Below are positions 1 to 5,790 of a stretch of 5,790 nucleotides of DNA, one piece after another. The notes beneath the pieces were generated by a model. That model did no database searches, was not told the origin of the DNA, and saw only the letters and a list, made by a program, of their open reading frames with translations. Origin of the DNA: DATBAK01 sp036787815 (GTDB lineage: Bacteria > Actinomycetota > Acidimicrobiia > IMCC26256 > PALSA-610); assembly GCA_036787815.1 (NCBI GenBank), contig DAIQOP010000256.1, forward strand, positions 1 to 5,790, written 5' to 3'. Each line of letters opens with the position of its first letter. The first letter of the stretch is position 1. The translations under genes were made by a program, and so were the position numbers.

Positions 1-3000
1 CGCGACCCTCGCGGCCCCGACGGCTCGTACTTCGCGCTCCTCCGCGTGACCGACGCGTCGCTGGTCTTCGTCGACATTTCCGGCTTCACGAACCTCTCGG
101 AACGCCTCGCCCGCAAAGGACGTATCGGCGCCGAAGAGCTCACTGAGGTGCTGAACCGCGTGTTCGGCGCGATGCTCGACCTTGCGTACGCACGCGGCGG
201 CTCACTGCTCAAGTTCGGCGGCGACGCGCTGCTCTTGATCTTCGAGAGCGACGATCACCCGGTGCAGGCGGCGTGCGCGGCGGTCGAGATGCGCACTGCG
301 CTGCGGGCGGCCGCGATGATCCCTACGTCGATCGGCCGCGTCCCGCTGCGCATGTCGGTGGGTGTGCATTCGGGGCCCATCCACCTGTTCCGCGTCGGCT
401 CGCTCCACCATGAGCTGGTCGTCACCGGACCGGGAGCCAGCCGCACGACGCAGATGGAGGGCGCGGCCGTCGCCGGTCAGATCTTCGTGAGCCCGGAGAC
501 CGCCGCGCGCCTCCCACGTCGCGCGGCCGTGCCGACGTCGCCGGATCCTGACACGGGCTGGCTGCTGCGGTGGCGACGCCCGCCCGTCGAGGCCATCGGC
601 GTGGTCACGCGCCGGCCCGTCAGCGACGACGCCGTGGCGGCATGCCTGCCGGCGGTGTTGCGCGCCCATCTTCGCGACGGCCAGAGCGAGTTCGAGCACC
701 GCGTCGCGGTCGTCGCCTTCGTGAAGTTCAAGGGCGTCGACGCCTTGATGGCGATCGATGACGCCGCCGCGGCGGAGGCGCTCGAGGAGGTCGTCAGCGC
801 CACGCAAGAGGCCGCCGAGAGCGAGGGCGTCGCCTTCCTGGCGAGCGACATCGACGAAGACGGCGGCAAGCTCATCCTCGTCAGCGGTGTGCCCACCAAC
901 CAAGACGACGACGAAGGTCGCATGCTGCGCGCGGTGCGGCGCATCGCCGACCACGAAGGTGTCCTCTACAAGAAGATCGGTGTCAACCGAGGGCACGTGT
1001 TCGCCGGCACCGTCGGTGCTTCGTACCGAGCCACGTACACGGTGATGGGCGACACGGTGAACCTGGCGGCGCGTCTCATGGCCGCGGCGCCGGCCGGGGC
1101 CATCTACGCGACCGCGCCCGTGGTTGAACGGTCGCGGACCCGATTCGACGTCGAGGCCGTGCCGCCGTTCATGGTGAAGGGCAAGTCGGCGCCCGTGTAC
1201 GCCGTCGCCGTGGGCGCCGACCTGGGCGACCGCGGCGCGGTGACGAACGACGACGAAGCATGTTTCGTCGGTCGCGACACCGAGTTGACCGTGCTGCGCG
1301 ACGCAATCGGGCCTGACGCCGGCGCCGGCGTCTCGCCGGTCGAGGTCGTGGGCGACACCGGCATGGGCAAGAGCCGGCTGCTGCGGGAGACGGTCGCCGC
1401 CTCCGGCGTCGCGACATTTACACCGCGCGGTGAACCGACGGGAACGAACACACCGTACCGCGCGTTCCGCGAGCCGCTGCGCGCGTTGCTCGGCATCGAG
1501 CGCGGCGAGCAAGCCGTCATGGCCGAGGCCCTGCGCGGTGCGATTGCCGCGGCCGATGCGGACCTGCTGCCCTACGTGCCGCTGATCGCCGACGTGGTCG
1601 CCGTCGAGGCTGGGACGACGCCCACGGTCGACACGATCGACGCCCGCTTTCGCCCCGGCCGCACGGCCGACGTCGTGATCCGCCTCCTCGATATCTTGCT
1701 CCCTCGGCCACGAGCGATCGTCGTCGAGGACGCGCAGTGGACCGATGCGGTATCCAACTACGTGCTCGACCGGCTCGTCAGCGCAGGGGGTGCCCACTCG
1801 TGGGTGGTCATCACCGCGCGCCGAAGCGGCACCACGGGATTCATGCCCCAGAACGCGATCCGCGTCGACGTCGGACCGCTCGACGACGCCGCGGTCCGCG
1901 AGATCGTCGTCACGTCGCTCGAGGCCGTGCCGCTGCGCCCGCACGACATCGAGGCCATCGTCACGCGCTCGGCTGGCAGCCCACTGTTCGTCAATGAGCT
2001 CATCCGCGTCGTGCGTCAGAGCGGCAGCATCGACGACATGCCGGACTCGCTCGAAGCCTCGATCAATGCCGAGATCGACCGGCTCCAGCCTCTGCCGCGC
2101 GCCTTGCTGCGCCATGCCGCGGTGCTCGGACTGCGCTTCCAGCCATCGCTCTTGCGCGCCGTCCTCGCCGGGGCTGACATCCATGTCGATCCCGGCTTGC
2201 TCGACGAGCTGGACAAGTTCATCGCGCGCGACGGCGCCGACGCGGCGCACTTCCGTCACGCGGTGTTGCGCGACGCGGCATACGCGGGTCTCCCGTACCG
2301 TCGGCGACGCGAGCTTCACCTGCGTGCCGGGGCGGTGATCGAGCAGCTCGCCGGGGCCCGCGTCGAGCGCGAGGCCACGAGCCTCTCGTTCCACTTCGCG
2401 GCGGGTGGTGACTACGAGCGGGCGTGGCGCTACGCCCGCCTCGCGGGCACGTCGGCCCGGGCGGCGTACGCCAATGTCGACGCCGCCGCGCATTACCGCC
2501 TCGCGCTCGACGCGGCGCGGCGCCTCGACGACGTCGACTCCGACGAGGTGTTGGCCACGTGGACCGCGCTCGGCGACGCGCTCGAACAGGCCGGCGTGCT
2601 CGCCGACGCGCTCGACGCGTACCGCCGCGCCTCGCGCGTGGCCGGCGACGACCCGATCACGAAGACCTCGCTGCTGCTGCGACGCGCCCGTGCCCGCGAG
2701 CGAGCCGGCGCGTACCGGGCCGCACTGCGCGAGTTGAGCCTCGCGGACCAGCTGCTCGAGAATGTCGACGGCGAATCCGCGCAGCGGGCGCAACTACGGA
2801 TCACGATGTTGCGCGCAATGGTACGGAAGTCGCAGGAGCACGCGCATACGGCGCTCGCACTCGCGGAGCAGGCTGCCACCGAGGCAGAGCGGCTCGACGA
2901 GAAGTCGGAGCTGTGCAAGGCGTACGCCGTCATGGACTGGGCATACGTGGTGCTTGGTCAGCCGGAGCGCGCCGTATACGCACCGCTCATGGCGGAGCTG

Positions 3001-3732
3001 CACGAGCTGCTGGGCGAGACCGAGCGCGCGGCCGGCGCGCTCGGCAACCAGGGCGGCGTCGCGTACTGGCTCNNNNNNNNNNGTTACCGCCGCTCAGCCG
3101 ACGCGTACACGCGCTGTGGCGACGTCGTGCTGGCTGCGCTCGAGCAGTCGAACATCGGCGAGCTGCTCGTGAGCCGCGGTCAATTCGACGAGGCGATGCC
3201 GGTGCTCGCGGAAGCGGTGCGCACGCATCGCGCGATCGGCTTCCTCGAAGGTGCGCTGTTCGACGAGGTCCAGCTCGGGCGGCTGGCGACGGGCCGCGGT
3301 GAGCTCGACCAGGCGATCGAGCTGCTCACCGCAGTCCGCGACGAGGCGAACGGCCTGCACCTGCCGGGCAGCGCGCTCGAGGCGTCGATCCACCTCGCCA
3401 CCGCGCTCGTCGATTCCGGTCGCCCGGACGAGGCCCTCGACGTGGTGGACGCGGCCGCAGAAGCGGCCGCCGAGGAAACCCAGGTGTTCGCGGCGTCGGT
3501 CGCGCTCGCACGGGCCCGAGCGCTGGCGGCGTCGGGCCGGCTCGTCGACGCGTACGAAGTCGTCACAGCCGGCATCGACGCGGCGCGCCAGATGGGGATC
3601 GTCTACGAGCTCGGTTGGCTGCTCATGCTGCGCGCCGATGTGGGCCAGCGCCTCGACCGGGGCGCGCCGACGACGGAGGGCGCCGAGGGACGGGCGCTGC
3701 TCGACAAACTGAAGGTCACGGCCCGTCACTGA
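1..3732 (+). CDS. Tandem class III adenylate/guanylate cyclase - STAND ATPase - TPR protein, 5' partial
   Basis: Cytoplasmic signalling enzyme predicted to make a cyclic nucleotide (cAMP most likely) under control of an ATPase/TPR sensor. Residues are numbered from GTG at 46. Cyclase domain 1 (about 4-155) has FVDISGF with D10 and KFGGD with K56 and D60. Cyclase domain 2 (about 218-392) ends in VMGDTVNLAARL with N339 and R343. The ATPase starts near FVGRD (407-411) and shows Walker A GDTGMGKS (436-443), Walker B IVVEDAQW (558-565) and GSPLFVNEL (644-652). From about 780 to 1205 there are roughly nine TPR-like helical pairs, for example NIGELLVSRGQFDEA. No C-terminal DNA-binding domain, signal peptide or membrane segment is visible, so it is probably soluble. 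The frame is open to base 1, GTG 46 has no ribosome binding site, and it lies only ten codons before the catalytic Asp, so the true start is probably upstream. Ten N interrupt one TPR at 3073-3082 with the frame kept. Architecture is secure; substrate and activity are inferred. Confidence 0.93.
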   Translation, partial: RDPRGPDGSYFALLRVTDASLVFVDISGFTNLSERLARKGRIGAEELTEVLNRVFGAMLDLAYARGGSLLKFGGDALLLIFESDDHPVQAACAAVEMRTALRAAAMIPTSIGRVPLRMSVGVHSGPIHLFRVGSLHHELVVTGPGASRTTQMEGAAVAGQIFVSPETAARLPRRAAVPTSPDPDTGWLLRWRRPPVEAIGVVTRRPVSDDAVAACLPAVLRAHLRDGQSEFEHRVAVVAFVKFKGVDALMAIDDAAAAEALEEVVSATQEAAESEGVAFLASDIDEDGGKLILVSGVPTNQDDDEGRMLRAVRRIADHEGVLYKKIGVNRGHVFAGTVGASYRATYTVMGDTVNLAARLMAAAPAGAIYATAPVVERSRTRFDVEAVPPFMVKGKSAPVYAVAVGADLGDRGAVTNDDEACFVGRDTELTVLRDAIGPDAGAGVSPVEVVGDTGMGKSRLLRETVAASGVATFTPRGEPTGTNTPYRAFREPLRALLGIERGEQAVMAEALRGAIAAADADLLPYVPLIADVVAVEAGTTPTVDTIDARFRPGRTADVVIRLLDILLPRPRAIVVEDAQWTDAVSNYVLDRLVSAGGAHSWVVITARRSGTTGFMPQNAIRVDVGPLDDAAVREIVVTSLEAVPLRPHDIEAIVTRSAGSPLFVNELIRVVRQSGSIDDMPDSLEASINAEIDRLQPLPRALLRHAAVLGLRFQPSLLRAVLAGADIHVDPGLLDELDKFIARDGADAAHFRHAVLRDAAYAGLPYRRRRELHLRAGAVIEQLAGARVEREATSLSFHFAAGGDYERAWRYARLAGTSARAAYANVDAAAHYRLALDAARRLDDVDSDEVLATWTALGDALEQAGVLADALDAYRRASRVAGDDPITKTSLLLRRARARERAGAYRAALRELSLADQLLENVDGESAQRAQLRITMLRAMVRKSQEHAHTALALAEQAATEAERLDEKSELCKAYAVMDWAYVVLGQPERAVYAPLMAELHELLGETERAAGALGNQGGVAYWLXXXXYRRSADAYTRCGDVVLAALEQSNIGELLVSRGQFDEAMPVLAEAVRTHRAIGFLEGALFDEVQLGRLATGRGELDQAIELLTAVRDEANGLHLPGSALEASIHLATALVDSGRPDEALDVVDAAAEAAAEETQVFAASVALARARALAASGRLVDAYEVVTAGIDAARQMGIVYELGWLLMLRADVGQRLDRGAPTTEGAEGRALLDKLKVTARH
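3073..3082. other. Assembly gap of ten N inside the TPR region
   Basis: Ten undetermined bases lie inside the cyclase/TPR gene, after residues AYWL and before YRRSADAY. The reading frame on both sides is the same with ten bases counted, and the flanking protein is TPR-like on both sides. The real gap length must therefore be 1 modulo 3 if the gene is intact. Alignment to the next TPR suggests that more sequence is missing than ten bases. Confidence 0.97.
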
Positions 3733-3745
3733 CCGGCCGTGACCT
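3713..3745. terminator. Candidate bidirectional terminator hairpin between convergent genes
   Basis: AGGTCACGGCC at 3713-3723 is the exact reverse complement of GGCCGTGACCT at 3735-3745, giving an 11-bp GC-rich stem with an 11-nt loop. The loop holds the TGA stop of the cyclase gene (3730-3732). The minus-strand gene ends at 3769, 23 nt before the hairpin, so both transcripts would run into it. On the plus strand no T-run follows. On the minus strand only a short TCAGTTTG follows. It therefore lacks a classical U-tract, which is common in GC-rich actinobacteria. Position between convergent stops and the perfect stem support a terminator, but function is inferred. Confidence 0.55.
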
Positions 3746-3778
3746 CCAGCTCAGATGAACCCTCCAAGTCAGATGAAC
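3743..3778. repeat. Imperfect 18-bp tandem duplication at the 3' end of the secreted-protein gene
   Basis: The 18 bases at 3743-3760 and at 3761-3778 match at 16 of 18 positions, differing only at two adjacent bases (GC versus AG). Both contain TCAGATGAAC. The period is a multiple of three. On the minus strand the right copy encodes the final Phe-Ile-stop of the secreted protein, and the left copy repeats Phe-Ile-stop in the same frame six codons further on. The left copy overlaps the last three bases of the candidate terminator stem. Confidence 0.7.
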
Positions 3779-5553
3779 TTGGGGTCGTCGTGCCCGTAGA
3801 CCTGCCAGATCGGCGTGGTGGTCGTGCCGGTGGAGTCGGGGATGGTGTTGACCGACGCGATGCACCACGTGTTACCGGCTGGGACGGTCGCGCTCGTGAC
3901 CTTTCCACTGGTGTCGAACACGACGTTCTGGCACCACGGAACGGGCTGGTAGTTCGACCCACCGGTCGGGTCGTACTGCAACGTCGATCCGTTCAACGTG
4001 CCGGGGTCACTCGCACTGGAACCGAACTGGACGAAGCCTCGGAAGTTCACGAGGTCGGCCCCGCTGGGCAGGAACGTGACTGAGCCGCCGTTGGATTGAT
4101 CAGTGCCGAGGCTGTAGCCCTTGCACGTGCTGGGGGTGAGCAGTGTGAAGCTCCCGATCACCGTGCCGCTCTGGCTCGTGACGGTGTCGTTGGTGCACAT
4201 CACCGGCGTGACCGTGACGCTCACGGTCGCCGTGTTCGATACGGCGCCTCCACCGTCGACCGCGTGATAGGTGAACGAGTCCGGGCCGGAGTAGCCGGTC
4301 GTGGGTGTGTAGGTGAACGTGCCGTTCGAGCTGGTCACCGATCCGTTCGCCGGCTGGGCCACGACCGCTGCTGTCAGCGGCGGAGGACCGTTGTCGGGAT
4401 CAGTGACATGGCCGAGCAGGTCGACGACGACCGACGCATTCTCGAGCACACCGACACTGAAGTCCGACGCGACGGGCACCGCATTCACGCTGATGCTGAC
4501 CGTTGCGGGGGCGCTCAGCAGACCGTCGGATGCGGTGTAGGTGAACGAGTCGTTGCCGAAGTATCCGGCACTGGGTGTGTAGGTGAAGGACCCGTCGGAG
4601 TTCACCGTGGCCGTGCCATGCGCGGGTTGGGTGTTCGAGCTGACGGTGAGTGAGTTGCCGTCGGGGTCGGAGTCGTTCCCGAGCACGCCCGGCGCGGCCA
4701 CGTTCAGCGTCGTGTCCTGGTTCACCGAGTAGGGGCCGTCGTTTTGGGGCGTCGGCGCCCGGTCGCTCAAGAAGAAGACCGTGTCGAACGCGGTGTTGCC
4801 GCCGAAGTCGTTGCTGCCCTCGAGCGACACCGTCCCGACACTCACGGTCGTGAGGGTGACCGACGTGAAGAGAGACCCCGGCTGGATCGTCCACTCGCAG
4901 TTGTCGTTGAACGAGTTGTTTGGCCCCGAGCTGCTCGCCGCGGAGCAGGCGTAGGTCCCGGGCGCCGTGCTCGTCAGGAGATAGGGAGGCGAGCTAGTGC
5001 CCGTGATCGGCACCGTGATGCTCGTTCCGGTCTGCAAGATGTAATCCGGCAAGGCGGTCGAACCGTTCTTGAGCGTGACCTTCACGACCGCGTTACCGGT
5101 CATCTCGAGGTCCATGCGCACGGCGCTGAAGCTGCGGCCCGCGACCACACCGGTCGAGCTCGGCGACAGCGTCAGGCTCTCGGCGCTGTCGATCTGTCCG
5201 CACGGTGTGCCGTTGCCACTCGAGTTGGTCCGTACGCCGATGTCGGTGCCGTTCAGGCCCGGCGCCGACTGCGAGCCGGTCGTGGCGAGGTGCATGATCG
5301 GCTCGGCGGAGTTGATCTTGCAGTTGTTCGACTGTGTGGTGAGGTTCTGGGTCGTCGCGCCCGAGCCGGTGCCGTACTGGAAGAAGCGGCCGTCGGAGGC
5401 CATGTGCAATCGCACGAAGGTCGCCGGGGTCGCGCCGGCGGACGTGATCAGCCCGAAGGTTCCCGCCACGAGCAGGGCACTGATCAACACGACGAACGTG
5501 CGCACGCGGCGCGGCTTGCGCATACTTTCTGAACTGGCGTCAGTACGTGACAT
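3769..5553 (-). CDS. Secreted protein with two tandem cadherin/Ig-like domains
   Basis: Predicted exported protein of 594 residues; specific role unknown, possibly surface adhesion or matrix binding. The start is ATG at 5553, preceded by GGAGGAG. A signal peptide is clear: basic RKPRRVR (12-18), hydrophobic stretch 19-36, then SAGA with likely cleavage after A41. Residues about 42-264 form an unrecognised Ser/Thr/Asn-rich module. Residues about 266-357 and 358-450 are two homologous Ig/cadherin-like domains (Big_9 or Cadherin_5 type), sharing FTYTP..GY.G.DSFTY. The first has DSDPDG (294-299) and the second DPDNG (385-389), which could bind calcium. Residues 451-594 are a second unrecognised module. 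The mature chain has eight cysteines: 78, 118, 203 and 219 in the N-terminal module, and 453, 477, 541 and 564 in the C-terminal one. The Ig-like domains have none. No LPXTG motif or C-terminal membrane anchor is seen, so release from the cell is likely. It converges on the cyclase gene. Confidence 0.9.
   Translation of the reverse strand: MSRTDASSESMRKPRRVRTFVVLISALLVAGTFGLITSAGATPATFVRLHMASDGRFFQYGTGSGATTQNLTTQSNNCKINSAEPIMHLATTGSQSAPGLNGTDIGVRTNSSGNGTPCGQIDSAESLTLSPSSTGVVAGRSFSAVRMDLEMTGNAVVKVTLKNGSTALPDYILQTGTSITVPITGTSSPPYLLTSTAPGTYACSAASSSGPNNSFNDNCEWTIQPGSLFTSVTLTTVSVGTVSLEGSNDFGGNTAFDTVFFLSDRAPTPQNDGPYSVNQDTTLNVAAPGVLGNDSDPDGNSLTVSSNTQPAHGTATVNSDGSFTYTPSAGYFGNDSFTYTASDGLLSAPATVSISVNAVPVASDFSVGVLENASVVVDLLGHVTDPDNGPPPLTAAVVAQPANGSVTSSNGTFTYTPTTGYSGPDSFTYHAVDGGGAVSNTATVSVTVTPVMCTNDTVTSQSGTVIGSFTLLTPSTCKGYSLGTDQSNGGSVTFLPSGADLVNFRGFVQFGSSASDPGTLNGSTLQYDPTGGSNYQPVPWCQNVVFDTSGKVTSATVPAGNTWCIASVNTIPDSTGTTTTPIWQVYGHDDPKFI
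4204..4758 (-). repeat. Two tandem Ig/cadherin-like domain-coding repeats
   Basis: The stretch encodes two homologous domains of about 92 residues, back to back without a linker. Domain 1 carries GSFTYTPSAGYFGNDSFTY and domain 2 carries GTFTYTPTTGYSGPDSFTY at the equivalent place. The similarity is visible in DNA as well: GTAGGTGAACGAGTC occurs near 4268 and near 4537, and GGGTGTGTAGGTGAA near 4303 and near 4571. The copies have diverged outside these cores, so this is an old domain duplication and not a recent DNA duplication. Confidence 0.8.
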
Positions 5554-5557
5554 GGGA

Positions 5558-5564
5558 CTCCTCC
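5558..5564 (-). promoter_or_regulatory. Strong ribosome binding site fixing the start of the secreted-protein gene
   Basis: On the minus strand GGAGGAG ends four bases before ATG at 5553 (GGAGGAGTCCCATG). This is a near-ideal Shine-Dalgarno match and it chooses this start over two others. The longer in-frame start near 5703 would put about 50 non-signal-like residues before the signal peptide. The internal ATG at 5523 has only a weak AGAAAG very close to it. Confidence 0.85.
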
Positions 5565-5605
5565 ATAACGGGCCCCGGCACGCGCATCCAACACACCCGC
5601 CCCGC

Positions 5606-5633
5606 GTCTTCGGCCCCTCAGACGGCCGGAGAC
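5606..5633. other. Inverted repeat in the leader upstream of the secreted-protein gene
   Basis: GTCTTCGGCC (5606-5615) and GGCCGGAGAC (5624-5633) form a 10-bp stem around an 8-nt loop. Read as plus-strand RNA all pairs form, with one G-U. Read as minus-strand RNA, the direction of the gene, one pair becomes a C-A mismatch. It overlaps the candidate -10 element. It could be a leader hairpin, an operator, or the end of a rightward transcript; nothing decides between these. It matches no riboswitch class I can recognise by eye. Confidence 0.35.
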
Positions 5634-5659
5634 TACTTCTCGCTGGCAATCTGGGGCAA
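5630..5659 (-). promoter_or_regulatory. Weak candidate sigma-A-type promoter for the secreted-protein gene
   Basis: On the minus strand TTGCCC (5654-5659) is followed after 18 bases by TAGTCT (5630-5635). The second fits the actinobacterial TANNNT pattern for -10, and the first matches four of six bases of TTGACA. Transcription would start near 5623 and leave a leader of about 70 bases. Short degenerate matches like this arise by chance, so this is only a candidate. Confidence 0.3.
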
Positions 5660-5735
5660 TGGCCCGGATCCATCCCCGGGGGCGTTGGGCGCGAACCGGA
5701 CAATCCTTCACCACGGGGCCGCGGTAATTAGGTGT

Positions 5736-5786
5736 GCGAATCGGTCAGGGCGGCCTATCTCGGTCGGAGCGAATCGCCTATTTCGG
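5736..5786. repeat. Short interrupted direct repeat at the right edge
   Basis: GCGAATCG occurs at 5736-5743 and 5769-5776, and CCTATCTCGG at 5754-5763 recurs as CCTATTTCGG at 5777-5786. In the first copy the two blocks are separated by ten bases; in the second they abut. It lies in the region upstream of the secreted-protein gene and may continue beyond the window. It could be paired regulator-binding sites or chance. Confidence 0.35.
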
Positions 5787-5790
5787 ACTC

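Noticed and set aside
12..18. Twin-arginine (Tat) signal in the secreted protein
   Set aside because: The RKPRRVR stretch has paired arginines, but the following residues do not fit the S/T-RR-x-F-L-K consensus, so Sec export is the simpler reading. The coordinates given here are residues of the protein, not bases.
202..2793. 863-residue open frame on the minus strand inside the cyclase gene
   Set aside because: It is fully antisense to a gene with clear domains and motifs, its translation is Arg/Gly/Asp/His-rich with no recognisable domain, and long antisense frames are expected in GC-rich coding DNA.
2424..3302. 292-residue plus-strand frame overlapping the TPR region
   Set aside because: It is a frame-shifted shadow of the TPR gene, very Arg/Ala/Gly-rich, without its own ribosome binding site or domain.
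4744..5532. 262-residue plus-strand frame opposite the secreted-protein gene
   Set aside because: It is antisense to a gene with a signal peptide and Ig-like domains, and its composition (Arg/Gly/Ala/Val-rich) is typical of a shadow frame. The overlapping plus-strand frame at 5069-5731 was rejected for the same reason.
5554..5703. N-terminal extension of the secreted protein to a start at 5703
   Set aside because: The extra 50 residues do not resemble a signal or domain, and the strong GGAGGAG site directly before ATG 5553 puts the signal peptide near the N terminus.
5732..5790. Possible start of a rightward gene (GTG at 5732 or 5734, both open to the edge)
   Set aside because: Only about 19 codons are visible, two frames are equally open, and no convincing ribosome binding site precedes either one.
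5554..5790. Cyclic-nucleotide riboswitch or CRP-type site linking the cyclase to the secreted protein
   Set aside because: I looked for c-di-GMP and c-di-AMP riboswitch cores and a TGTGA-N6-TCACA palindrome and found none.

Overview
The window is GC-rich DNA with strong third-position G/C preference and long spurious open frames in most frames. This fits a high-GC actinobacterium. An Acidimicrobiia-like lineage is possible, but that is an impression from the style of the two proteins and was not tested. A run of ten N at 3073-3082 shows that this is a scaffolded draft or metagenomic assembly.

Layout: two large genes converge. On the plus strand, from the left edge to 3732, lies a giant multidomain signalling protein: two class III nucleotide cyclase domains in tandem, a STAND/AAA-type P-loop ATPase, and a long TPR-like helical repeat region. 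Its 5' end is probably outside the window. The cyclase residues are divided between the two domains. Both metal-binding aspartates are in the first domain, and the Asn and Arg of the transition-state motif are in the second. One composite active site is therefore expected, as in mammalian soluble adenylyl cyclase (ADCY10), whose domain order is the same. On the minus strand, from 5553 down to 3769, lies a 594-residue secreted protein with a Sec-type signal peptide, an unrecognised N-terminal module, two cadherin/Ig-like domains and an unrecognised cysteine-containing C-terminal module.

The genes end 36 bp apart. A perfect 11-bp inverted repeat at the junction, with the cyclase stop codon in its loop, is a candidate bidirectional terminator. 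Beside it, an imperfect 18-bp tandem duplication repeats the last two codons and the stop of the secreted-protein gene. The 237 bp right of the secreted-protein gene hold a strong ribosome binding site, a weak candidate promoter, a hairpin and a short imperfect direct repeat at the window edge.

Nothing links the two genes functionally: they converge and share no operon. I see no CRISPR array, tRNA, rRNA, insertion sequence or recognisable defence system. The points most worth following are the split cyclase active site with unusual purine-pocket residues, the under-sized assembly gap and the unclassified modules of the secreted protein.
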